This document shows positions 25,310 through 33,099 of a DNA stretch of 64,000 bases, piece after piece. The stretch lies in the NCBI RefSeq assembly GCF_001618145.1, contig NZ_LQNF01000003.1:62001-126000 (forward strand), written 5' to 3'. The translations under genes were made by a program, and so were the position numbers. The stretch is from Oceanobacillus damuensis. GTDB lineage: Bacteria > Bacillota > Bacilli > Bacillales > Amphibacillaceae. Each line of letters begins with the position of its first letter. Positions within the stretch are counted from its first letter, which is position 1. The notes under the pieces are model-generated. The model made no database searches, was not told where the DNA came from, and saw nothing but the letters and a program-made list of their open reading frames with translations.

Positions 25310-26095
25310 ATGAAGTTCTCTATCTATCAAATGAATATTATACCAGGTGATCCTAAGCAAAACAGAAGCAAAGTTAAGAAATGGACACAAGAAGTTGTTC
25401 AAAATGATAGACCAGACACAATTGTATTACCTGAGATGTGGACTACATCATATACATTAACACATTTAAATGGACTTGCAGATGAGGCAGGTGAGCCGAC
25501 GAAATCTTTTTTAAGTGAATTAGCAATTGAACATAAAATTAATATTATAGGCGGTTCTGTTGCAAATAAAGTAGAAGATAAAATATATAACTCTAGTTTT
25601 GTGTTTAACTCAAAGGGAGAACTAATCTATGAATATAATAAAATTCACTTAGTTCCAATGTTGGGTGAACCACTATATTTAACCGGGGGAACGAAGAGGG
25701 TCGAAACGTTTGAGTTGGATGGTGTAAAAATGGGGTTAATTATTTGTTATGATTTGAGATTTCCTGAATTGGCTCGTGCCTTAGCTCTAGGTGGTGCTCA
25801 AGTACTATTCGTCGTTGCCGAATGGCCAACTGCACGAAGGTATCATTGGAAAATCCTTCAAATTGCAAGAGCTATAGAAAATCAAATGTATGTCATTTCT
25901 TCTAATAATATAGGTTCATTAGATGGAGTAGAATATGCAGGGAAGTCTATGATGATAGATCCATGGGGAGAAGTATTGTATCAAGGATCTGAAAATAATG
26001 AGGAAACACTTACTGGCGTACTGAATGTTGAAAGAGTTTCTGAAGTTAGAAAAGAAGTACCAATTTTTGAAAGCCGAGTTCCTAATCTTTACTGA
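25310..26095 (+). CDS. Carbon-nitrogen hydrolase (nitrilase superfamily, omega-amidase-like)
   Basis: The catalytic triad is complete: Glu42 in VLPEMW, Lys111 in YNKIHL and Cys146 in IICYDLRFPE. The superfamily hydrolyses amides or nitriles of small acids; this length (261) and ICYDLRFPE resemble omega-amidase/Nit2-type enzymes, which free ammonia from alpha-ketoglutaramate-like compounds. AAGGTGG (about 25295-25301) lies 8 nt before ATG 25310; ATG 25304, overlapping the preceding stop, is an alternative. In this operon it probably deamidates the imported compound. Confidence 0.92.
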   Translation: MKFSIYQMNIIPGDPKQNRSKVKKWTQEVVQNDRPDTIVLPEMWTTSYTLTHLNGLADEAGEPTKSFLSELAIEHKINIIGGSVANKVEDKIYNSSFVFNSKGELIYEYNKIHLVPMLGEPLYLTGGTKRVETFELDGVKMGLIICYDLRFPELARALALGGAQVLFVVAEWPTARRYHWKILQIARAIENQMYVISSNNIGSLDGVEYAGKSMMIDPWGEVLYQGSENNEETLTGVLNVERVSEVRKEVPIFESRVPNLY

Positions 26096-26143
26096 AAAAT
26101 AACATAATAATATAGATTTTATAAGTAAGGAAGGTGGTGTACT

Positions 26144-26485
26144 GTGAAAAGATTTGGGATGGAATTCACCCACTTTAAAGAATTTGGATTGAATGATGTT
26201 ACTAGAAGTGTAAAAGGAGTTTCAGAAAGAATTATTTCAAAAGATTCCAGTGATTAATATTTAGTTCGTATAGAGTTTGCACCTGGAACAGATACTTCAG
26301 TAAATGGCGTGCAGGTTCTTGATTATTGGGAAGAAATTATTATTGTACAAGGTTCTATTTATAAATTGACATTGAATGAGGAACTTTCAGGCGGAATAAT
26401 TGCATCTAGGCTACCTGGGATAAAACATGGTCCATGGAAAACAATAAATGGATGTATTATGTACGAGGCACGTTATTTTAAATAA
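26144..26485 (+). pseudogene. Cupin-domain gene interrupted by an in-frame TAA
   Basis: A good ribosome site (AAGGTGG) and GTG 26144 open a frame that reads for 37 codons, hits TAA at 26255-26257, and continues in the same frame with normal coding sequence (YLVRIEFAPGTDT, DYWEEIIIVQG, LPGIKHGPWKT) to TAA 26483-26485. The total of 114 codons matches small single-domain cupins (beta-barrel proteins). A single base change from CAA, GAA or AAA would explain the stop. It is either a recent pseudogene, a readthrough gene or a sequencing error. Neighbours and spacing show that it belonged to the TRAP operon. Confidence 0.8.
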
Positions 26486-26502
26486 AATAAAATAAAATAA
26501 AA
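26480..26502 (+). repeat. AAAAT pentamer microsatellite before dctP of system 2
   Basis: About four and a half tandem AAAAT-type units span the cupin stop and end right before the AAAAGGGG ribosome site of the binding-protein gene. Slippage could alter the spacing upstream of that site. Confidence 0.7.
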
Positions 26503-26515
26503 GGGGTTCATTAAA

Positions 26516-27505
26516 ATGAAAAAAATAGTATTAGGGAGTTTACTTATTTTATTAATCATTTTTACCGCGGCATGTTCATCGGATACTGTGGGAGAATCTG
26601 GGGATACTATTACATTAAAATTAGCTCACACAGGATCTGACACTCATCAATATCATCTTGCAGCTGAAAAATTTAAAGAGTTGACTGAAGAAAAATCAGC
26701 TGGTTCAGTAGAGATAGAAATTCATGGAAATGCAACACTAGGTAGTGAGGCAGATGTAATTGAGCAAGTTATGGATGGATCCGTTGAAATGACAACTGTT
26801 GCTCCAGATAGTTCTTTTGCGAATACAGTTCCTGAAATGAATATATTTGGACTACCGTATTTGTTTAGGGACAGAGAACATGCTTATAGCACATTAGATG
26901 GAGAAATCGGTCAGGAACTGCTCGATCTTACTGAAGAGAATAATATGAAAGGATTAGGATATTGGGAGATAGGATTTAGACATATTACAAATAACACTAA
27001 AGAAATAAAAACTCCTGAGGATATGAAGGGATTAAAAATCCGTGTACAACCATCACCTGTGTGGGAAAACCATATGAAAGCATTAGGAGCAAGTCCAACG
27101 CCAGTTGATTTTAATGAATTGTATTCCGCATTAGATCAAGGAATTGTGGACGGACAAGAAAATCCACTCCCAACTATCGATTCGATGAAATTTTATGAGG
27201 TTCAACAATACGTTTCACTAACGGCACATACGTATAATCCGGCAATAGTGGTTATGAACAATAATGCGTGGGAAAATCTTACCGGAGAACAGCAAACAGT
27301 AATACAAGATGCTGTCGATGAAACAACTAGTTATCATAGAGAATTATTAGCAGATAAAGAGGAAGAAATACTAAACACTCTAAAAGAAAATGGAGTAACA
27401 ATTACAGAACCCGATCGTGAGGCATTCCGAGAACAAACAGTAGAAGTGAAAGATTCTATCTCTGAAATTCCACATGATCTAATAGAGAAAATTGAGAATA
27501 ACTAA
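26516..27505 (+). CDS. TRAP transporter substrate-binding lipoprotein (DctP), system 2
   Basis: This 329-residue solute receptor has a lipoprotein signal ending in FTAACSS and the DctP fold: GNATLGSEADVIEQVMDGSVEM, the carboxylate-binding Arg in LKIRVQPSPVW, and DQGIVDGQENPL. It differs strongly from the protein of system 1. AAAAGGGG lies 10 nt before ATG. It works with the two membrane subunits downstream; the substrate is probably an organic acid amide, judging by the linked nitrilase. Confidence 0.95.
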   Translation: MKKIVLGSLLILLIIFTAACSSDTVGESGDTITLKLAHTGSDTHQYHLAAEKFKELTEEKSAGSVEIEIHGNATLGSEADVIEQVMDGSVEMTTVAPDSSFANTVPEMNIFGLPYLFRDREHAYSTLDGEIGQELLDLTEENNMKGLGYWEIGFRHITNNTKEIKTPEDMKGLKIRVQPSPVWENHMKALGASPTPVDFNELYSALDQGIVDGQENPLPTIDSMKFYEVQQYVSLTAHTYNPAIVVMNNNAWENLTGEQQTVIQDAVDETTSYHRELLADKEEEILNTLKENGVTITEPDREAFREQTVEVKDSISEIPHDLIEKIENN

Positions 27506-27574
27506 ATGATTTGACGTGGAAGGGAGAGATTTTCTCTTCCAGGTAACTCTTAGTTGATGAAAGGATGTAGCCTA

Positions 27575-28033
27575 ATGACCTTAAAAAGACTAGATGCTAT
27601 TCTTGGAAGGCTGCTTGAAATAATAATAACTGCTTGTTTGGGAGCAGTAGTTATTATTACATTCTTACAAGTTCTGTTTAGATATGTGCTACAGCAACCT
27701 CTTACATGGTCGCAGGAAGCGTTAATGATTAGTTTTGTATATAGTGTGCTTTTTGGGGCAGCTTTAGCTATTAAGAATAATGATCATTTAAAAGTTGATT
27801 TATTTGAAAAAATGCCATCACTTTTAAGAAAATTATTTATGATTGTCGAGTTTATTGTTGTGGGTATCCTAATTATTACTCTCTTTTATTATGGGTATCT
27901 ACTAGTAATGAGCAATCTAGAATCTGGTCAAATATTAGGGATCCTACCCATAAAAAAAGCATATGTTTATATGGCAATCCCTCTCAGTGCTTTATTTATG
28001 TTGTACTACCATATTAAGAAGGTGCTCAAATGA
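27575..28033 (+). CDS. TRAP transporter small permease (DctQ), system 2
   Basis: A four-helix protein with RYVLQQPLTWSQEALMIS, the DctQ signature. I choose ATG 27575 (152 residues), preceded by AAAGGA at 27560-27565; earlier TTG/ATG codons at 27554-27559 lie before that site. It ends in an ATGA overlap with dctM. Confidence 0.92.
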   Translation: MTLKRLDAILGRLLEIIITACLGAVVIITFLQVLFRYVLQQPLTWSQEALMISFVYSVLFGAALAIKNNDHLKVDLFEKMPSLLRKLFMIVEFIVVGILIITLFYYGYLLVMSNLESGQILGILPIKKAYVYMAIPLSALFMLYYHIKKVLK

Positions 28034-29307
28034 TCTGGTTAGTTGTATTTCTTTTCATACTTATTTTAATGGGGATTCCTATAGCTTTTGGATTAGGTTT
28101 CGTGTCTATTTTTGGAATTATACTCACTGAACCTGACTTGTTAGTTAATGTACCTAGAAGGATATTTAGTGGCATAAATAATTTCACACTGGTCGCTGTT
28201 CCATTGTTTATTCTTGCAGGAGAGATTATGACAAAAGGTGGAATATCAAAAAGGTTAATTGATTTTTCGAAGACGATTGTTGGTCCTTTACCTGGAGGAT
28301 TGGCAATGGTTGTTATTTTAGCCAGTATGTTTTTCTCTGCACTTACAGGGACTGCTATCGCAGCTGCCGCAGCGATTGGTGGCATGATGATTCCAGCAAT
28401 GAATAAAGAAGGATATGATACTCGCTTCTCTGCAAGTATTGTGGCAACATCTTCTACAATAGGACCAATTATTCCACCGAGTATTGTTTTAATTCTATAT
28501 GGAGTGATCGCCAGTGTTTCTATTGGAGACCTATTTATCGCAGGAGTAATACCTGGTGTGCTAATGGGACTAGGATTGATGATTTACAGTTTCTTGGTAG
28601 GGAAGAAAAATAATTATCGTTCTAGTGAACAAATTGCAACTTTTAAAGATATCATAGTAGGTTTAAAAGACGCAATATTAGCATTAATCATGCCAATAAT
28701 TATCATTGGTGGAATTGTAAGTGGTATTTTTACTGCAACAGAATCAGGTGTAATTGCAGTAGTCTATGCCATTATTATAGGGATGTTTGTTTACAAAGAA
28801 ATAAAAATTAAAGATTTATGGCCAATCCTACTAAATACTGCAAAAACAACCGCTACTATCATATTCTTAATTGGTAATGCTTCCTTATTTATTTGGTTCT
28901 TGTCTTATAATCAAATCCCAAATCAAATAATAGATATGATGGGTAGTGTAGCTGATAATCCGATTTTGTTGTTACTTGTAATTAATGGTATTCTGTTAAT
29001 AGCAGGCACATTTATTGATACAATAAGTGCAGTTTCCATTTTTACACCATTATTTTTGCCTGTAGTACTAGCTGCTGGTATAGATCCAATTCATTTCGGA
29101 ATTATTCTTGCAGTAAACTTAACAATTGGAATGGTTACTCCACCTTTGGGTGTATGTCTCTTCGTAACATCATCAATTGCTGAGATAAGTGTACCAAAGA
29201 TGTTTAAATATTTAATTCCTCAGATAGTGGTATTACTTGTAGTTTTACTAGTAATTACTTATATTCCAGATATTGTAATGTTTCCGGTAGAGTTATTTGT
29301 GGAGTGA
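28030..29307 (+). CDS. TRAP transporter large permease (DctM), system 2
   Basis: The 425-residue, about 12-helix translocation subunit has the family sequences GTAIAAAAAIGGMMIPAM, TIGPIIPPSIVLILYG and GMVTPPLGVCLF. It overlaps dctQ by 4 nt and is the last gene of the operon. A terminator is found about 135 nt further on. Confidence 0.95.
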   Translation: MIWLVVFLFILILMGIPIAFGLGFVSIFGIILTEPDLLVNVPRRIFSGINNFTLVAVPLFILAGEIMTKGGISKRLIDFSKTIVGPLPGGLAMVVILASMFFSALTGTAIAAAAAIGGMMIPAMNKEGYDTRFSASIVATSSTIGPIIPPSIVLILYGVIASVSIGDLFIAGVIPGVLMGLGLMIYSFLVGKKNNYRSSEQIATFKDIIVGLKDAILALIMPIIIIGGIVSGIFTATESGVIAVVYAIIIGMFVYKEIKIKDLWPILLNTAKTTATIIFLIGNASLFIWFLSYNQIPNQIIDMMGSVADNPILLLLVINGILLIAGTFIDTISAVSIFTPLFLPVVLAAGIDPIHFGIILAVNLTIGMVTPPLGVCLFVTSSIAEISVPKMFKYLIPQIVVLLVVLLVITYIPDIVMFPVELFVE

Positions 29308-29441
29308 TATTAGTATTATGCTTATAATTTCTTAAGTTTAATAAAGTTGGTATCACGTTTGTTAGAATTGTTTTGATCAAACAATAAACTATTTTATATT
29401 AAAGAGAAAGGGTTCAAATTATATCTGTGACAGTATCTAGA

Positions 29442-29477
29442 TAGCTTGTCACCTTAAATGGTGATAGGCTATTTTTT
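29442..29477 (+). terminator. Terminator of the second TRAP operon
   Basis: TAGCTTGTCACC, loop TTAAAT and GGTGATAGGCTA form a stem with two G-T pairs, followed by T residues. The rest of the 29308-29779 spacer shows no gene. Confidence 0.8.
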
Positions 29478-29779
29478 GGTTATTACTAGATTTAAATCTT
29501 CCAATTGCCTTGGATGGTAACATGCTATTATAGTTAACAAATTGGAATGAGAACGGTTTATAATTTTTTTATGATTCAGCTGTGGTATTTTTATGTATAT
29601 GGATGACAAAATGCTGCTAGATAATTAATTCACTATGATATAATAATGAGAACTCAGAATTCATCGATAGTAATGATTTGATTTTCTCTGGCAAAGCTTG
29701 GTATAAACCGTTTTTACCTTAGCAAGTAAATCATTAGAGCTTCAATCTGCTCATTTGTATAACGAAAGGAGAGATTTTC

Positions 29780-30622
29780 ATGAATATATCAATCCCAAAA
29801 ATCACACTTAATGATGGATTGACTTTACCGGCCATCGGTTTAGGTACATACAAACTTAAAGGAAATGCAGGTGCCAGCGCTATTAATAATGCGATCGATA
29901 TCGGTTATCGGCTGATTGACAGTGCTTATAATTATGAAAACGAAGGCACAGTTGGTGAAGCACTTAGACGAAGTTCGATTCCGAGGGAAGAATTAAGAGT
30001 AACATCTAAATTACCAGGTCGTTATCACACGTATGATAAAGCTGTAACTACGATTCAGGAGTCCCTTTATCGTGCAAATTTGGACTATTATGATTTATAC
30101 CTCATTCATTGGCCAAACCCAATTCAAGATGATTATGTCGAGGCTTGGCAAGCATTAATAGATGCTAAGAAATGGGGACTGATTCGTTCGATTGGTGTCT
30201 GTAATTTCTTGCCGGAACATTTGGATCGCTTGGAAAAGGAAACGGCTGTGAAGCCAAGTATAAACCAAATTGAGTTGCATCCATTTTTCAATCAGGAAGA
30301 ACAAAGAAAATGGCATGAAGCGAATAATATTCAAACACAGTCATGGAGTCCATTAGCTCGGGTGAAAAATGTTTTGGAAAATGAAACACTCAGAAACATT
30401 GCCGACCACCATAACAAGACGGTTTCCCAAGTTATTTTACGCTGGCATTATCAACTAGGGTCAATCTCAATTCCTAAATCCGCATCACCTGAGCGGCAGC
30501 TTGAAAATATATCCATTTTCGATTTCTCTTTAAATGAAGCAGAAATGATGAAGATTGCAAAATTAACTCGAACTGATGGCAGGCAGAAGAATCAGGACCC
30601 TGCTACATATGAGGAGTTTTAA
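29780..30622 (+). CDS. Aldo/keto reductase
   Basis: A 280-residue NADPH-dependent oxidoreductase of the AKR superfamily (TIM barrel), which reduces aldehydes and ketones. The catalytic tetrad is complete: Asp47, Tyr52, Lys77 and His110 (LIHWP). The coenzyme segment SIPKSASPERQLEN near 235-250 is typical. AAAGGAGAG lies 8 nt before the ATG. It stands alone with its own terminator. B. subtilis relatives reduce methylglyoxal and similar carbonyls; the substrate here is not determined. Confidence 0.95.
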   Translation: MNISIPKITLNDGLTLPAIGLGTYKLKGNAGASAINNAIDIGYRLIDSAYNYENEGTVGEALRRSSIPREELRVTSKLPGRYHTYDKAVTTIQESLYRANLDYYDLYLIHWPNPIQDDYVEAWQALIDAKKWGLIRSIGVCNFLPEHLDRLEKETAVKPSINQIELHPFFNQEEQRKWHEANNIQTQSWSPLARVKNVLENETLRNIADHHNKTVSQVILRWHYQLGSISIPKSASPERQLENISIFDFSLNEAEMMKIAKLTRTDGRQKNQDPATYEEF

Positions 30623-30633
30623 TAGTTCAAAAT

Positions 30634-30671
30634 TAAAATGTCAGCTCTCTTTAAATGGGGGCTGACTTTTT
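30634..30671 (+). terminator. Terminator after the aldo/keto reductase
   Basis: GTCAGCTC pairs with GGGCTGAC (one G-T pair) and is followed by TTTTTT. Confidence 0.85.
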
Positions 30672-30770
30672 TGAAAACTATATTAAAAATGGGAAAATAT
30701 GTTCTGTCTAAAATAGACAATCAATGTTAAAATGAGACTTGTACAAGAAGGCTTTCATGGGTGGTGGCTT

Positions 30771-30793
30771 ACTCCCTTTTTTCGAAAGGGGGT
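30771..30793 (+). promoter_or_regulatory. Hairpin that sequesters the toxin ribosome site
   Basis: ACTCCCTTT (30771-30779) pairs with AAAGGGGGT (30785-30793) around a TTTCG loop. The second arm is the unusually strong ribosome site of the toxin frame, so translation would be blocked until the RNA is opened or processed. Confidence 0.65.
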
Positions 30794-30801
30794 GATGCCT
30801 G

Positions 30802-30882
30802 ATGACGGTATATGAATCGCTTGTTCTAATGATTTCATTTGGAACGTTAATCGTTGCATTGCTGTCAGATAATAAAAAATAA
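30802..30882 (+). CDS. Holin-like type I toxin peptide (26 residues)
   Basis: ATG 30802 opens a 26-codon frame, MTVYESLVLMISFGTLIVAL followed by LSDNKK, preceded by GGGGG at 9-nt spacing. It matches the Firmicute putative holin-like toxin family (Hol_Tox, related to TxpA/YonT): MTVYE start, one membrane helix and a charged tail. Such peptides damage the membrane when translated and are held off by an antisense RNA. The hairpin on its ribosome site, the terminator just behind it and the opposing promoter complete the usual layout. It is too short for most gene callers and may be missing from annotation. Confidence 0.85.
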   Translation: MTVYESLVLMISFGTLIVALLSDNKK

Positions 30883-30921
30883 CCACCCTGTGAGCCTGAC
30901 AAGCAATTAGGGTGGTTATTT
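30877..30921. terminator. Bidirectional terminator shared by toxin mRNA and antisense RNA
   Basis: AAATAACCACCCT (30877-30889) and AGGGTGGTTATTT (30909-30921) form a perfect 13-bp stem. The minus strand ends in TTATTTTTTATT, a good T tract; the plus strand has fewer T residues. Confidence 0.85.
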
Positions 30922-31018
30922 CGTAACTCTATTGTGAGTCGCCCCCTTGAAGGGCTATTGTATGTGACCGTTAGTGTATCAGCACTAGCGGTCTCTTTAC
31001 ATTTTATGCAACTGCTCT
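30877..31018 (-). ncRNA. Candidate antisense RNA antitoxin
   Basis: A transcript from the minus-strand promoter at 31025-31053 would start near 31018. It would contain the stem GACCG...CGGTC (30966-30993, 11 bp with two G-T/G-U pairs) and end at the shared terminator, overlapping the 3' part of the toxin mRNA. This is the arrangement of TxpA/RatA-like type I systems. No transcript data are available. Confidence 0.5.
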
Positions 31019-31024
31019 GCATTT

Positions 31025-31053
31025 ATTATACCCCATATCCCAGGAAATGAAAA
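31025..31053 (-). promoter_or_regulatory. Promoter of the candidate antisense RNA
   Basis: In minus-strand sense TTTTCA (31053-31048), 17 nt, TATAAT (31030-31025). The -10 box is consensus. Confidence 0.6.
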
Positions 31054-31086
31054 CAGTGTCACTCCCCGAAAATTGTAGAACGTTAA

Positions 31087-32727
31087 TTACTGTTTATGAA
31101 AGCTTTGGTAATTCTTATTCCCGCCAGAGAGGTTAAATACTTCCTTAAAGCCCATATTTCTTAACACATTTTGCGCTGCATTTCCGGTAACTCCACTATT
31201 GCAGTACGTTACGGTTGGGATGTCAGGATTTAAGTTTTTAGCTTCAGTTCGCAAGTTGGCTAGTGGGATATTAATTGCTCCAGCTACATTGGAGACTTCA
31301 AATTGCTTGGAAGCTCTTGTATCAATAACTTGAAGTTGTTCACCACTTTCAATCCGATCTGTTAATTCTTCTGGTGTAATTAGTTTGTTTTTCTTGTCGA
31401 TGGCATTCTGCAGAGCCATACCGGTATACATGACTGGATCCTTCGTAGTGCTGAAGGGTGGTGCATAAGCCAAATCTAGATGGAACAGGTCTTCCGCCTT
31501 GGCTCCAAATGAGATTGCTGTTACAAATACATCAAGCCGCTTATCAATACCATCTGCCCCGAGTATTTGGACCCCGAGAACTCGGCTTGTTTTTCTGTCT
31601 GCAATCGCCTTAATGACCATTTCCTTTCCTCCGAGATAATCTGCTCTGGATGGTTTAATATTATGGAGAACTTCAATATCGAACCCTTCCTGAAGTGCTT
31701 CTTTCTCACTTAAACCGGTATAACCTACAGCAAGATCAAACACTCTTAAGATTCCAGTACCAAGAATTCCACGATGCTCCAAATCCCCACCAGTGATTAC
31801 ATCTCCGGCAATGCGACCCATTTTGTTTGCGGTGGAACCTAATGGACGATAAATGGCTTTTCCAGTAATAACGGAGAAGCTTTCGGCAACATCGCCTACA
31901 GCATAAACATCCGGAAGATTCGTCTGCATTTTTGTGTTGACTTTAACTGCGCCAGATGCTCCTAATTCAACACCAATTTCTTGCGCCAACTTTGTATTCG
32001 GACGTACGCCGGTTGCTAAAATGACCATATCCGATTCAATTGCTTTGCCTGACTTGGTTTCCACACTATTTTCTGAAATCGTACTGGCTTCTTCATGTAA
32101 AAGCAGATTTACGCCATTATTTCTTACATGTTCTTCAACTCTTTTTGCCATATCCTTATCCAAGTGTGGCATGACTTGGTCACTTCTCTGAATGAGTGTT
32201 ACTTCCAAACCTTTATGTGTGAGCTGCTCAGCCATTTCAAGGCCAATAAACCCAGCACCAATTATCGTAACCTTTTGTGGGTTATTCGCCCTCATGTAGG
32301 AATCGATACTAGCCGTATGCTGAATGGTGCGTACTTGAAAGACATGTTCTTGATGAACGCCATCAATAGTTGGCGTTATTGGAGTTGCACCTGTTGCAAA
32401 TACCAATGTGTCGTAATGATCTTCCTTGGTTTCATTCGTATCTAAGTTTTTAACAATGACTTTCTTACTTTCCGGATCGATGGTTGTTACCTCATGTCTA
32501 GTTAAAATATTTACGTTGTACCGCTTTTTAAACCAGGCAGCACTTCTGGGGGTCAAAGATTCTAATTCATCTACTTCTCCGCCTAAGAAATAAGGAATCC
32601 CACATATCGAGTAAGAAATATCGTAGTCTGCATTGTATAACGTTATCTCCGCATTTTCATCGTTTCTGCGAGCTTTCGCAGCAACAGAAGTACCAGCAGC
32701 AACGGATCCGATTATTATGATTTTCAT
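31087..32727 (-). CDS. CoA-disulfide reductase with C-terminal rhodanese domain
   Basis: This 546-residue flavoprotein joins a pyridine nucleotide-disulfide oxidoreductase (about 1-445: FAD loop IIGSVAAGTSVAAKARR, active Cys42 in SYSICGIPY, NAD loop IIGAGFIGLEMAE) to a rhodanese domain (about 460-546) with active Cys509 in YCNSGVTG. Family members reduce CoA disulfide or CoA persulfide and pass sulfane sulfur. It is the last gene of the arsenic cluster, 57 nt after the HesB-like gene, so a role in supplying thiols or handling thiolated arsenic is possible but not shown. Confidence 0.93.
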   Translation of the reverse strand: MKIIIIGSVAAGTSVAAKARRNDENAEITLYNADYDISYSICGIPYFLGGEVDELESLTPRSAAWFKKRYNVNILTRHEVTTIDPESKKVIVKNLDTNETKEDHYDTLVFATGATPITPTIDGVHQEHVFQVRTIQHTASIDSYMRANNPQKVTIIGAGFIGLEMAEQLTHKGLEVTLIQRSDQVMPHLDKDMAKRVEEHVRNNGVNLLLHEEASTISENSVETKSGKAIESDMVILATGVRPNTKLAQEIGVELGASGAVKVNTKMQTNLPDVYAVGDVAESFSVITGKAIYRPLGSTANKMGRIAGDVITGGDLEHRGILGTGILRVFDLAVGYTGLSEKEALQEGFDIEVLHNIKPSRADYLGGKEMVIKAIADRKTSRVLGVQILGADGIDKRLDVFVTAISFGAKAEDLFHLDLAYAPPFSTTKDPVMYTGMALQNAIDKKNKLITPEELTDRIESGEQLQVIDTRASKQFEVSNVAGAINIPLANLRTEAKNLNPDIPTVTYCNSGVTGNAAQNVLRNMGFKEVFNLSGGNKNYQSFHKQ

Positions 32728-32784
32728 TTTATAAAATCCTCCATAGGTATCGTGTGAATTAATAGTTTATGTTTTATCCTTCTG

Positions 32785-33066
32785 CTAGCAGCACTGATCT
32801 ATTCCCAATAAAACAAACTGTGATCCATTTGCAGTTTCATCATTGTCTAGAGTTAATCCTTCCAGCGTATTCTTTACATCTTTATCAATAGCTACTTTTA
32901 TTCCATTGATTTCTTCAATGATGTCATTCTCCTCCGGTGCATCCATGGATATTCCCAACTGTGGTCCGCAACAACCCGCTCCCATGGAATAAAAGCGAAT
33001 TCCTTCTCCACCTTTTTCTTCAAAAATTGTTTGTAAATTTTGCTTTGCCTTTTCAGTTATATTCAT
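32785..33066 (-). CDS. HesB/IscA-like small protein
   Basis: A 93-residue protein with the HesB/IscA-like fold (NITEKAKQNLQTIFE, IRFYSMGAGCCGPQLGI, DNDETANGSQFVLLG) and cysteine pairs in AGCCG and at the very end (DQCC). Related proteins carry or build iron-sulfur clusters; the cysteine pairs might also bind arsenite. I place the start at ATG 33066, 7 nt after GGAGGG; an earlier ATG at 33087 precedes that site. It lies 33 nt downstream of arsA. Confidence 0.85.
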   Translation of the reverse strand: MNITEKAKQNLQTIFEEKGGEGIRFYSMGAGCCGPQLGISMDAPEENDIIEEINGIKVAIDKDVKNTLEGLTLDNDETANGSQFVLLGIDQCC

Positions 33067-33099
33067 TTTAAATCCCTCCAGTTTCATTTAATAAAAAAC

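Noticed and set aside
30708-31022. 104-codon minus-strand frame over the toxin locus
   Set aside because: It runs through a terminator and opposes the toxin gene; the toxin/antisense layout explains the conserved elements better.
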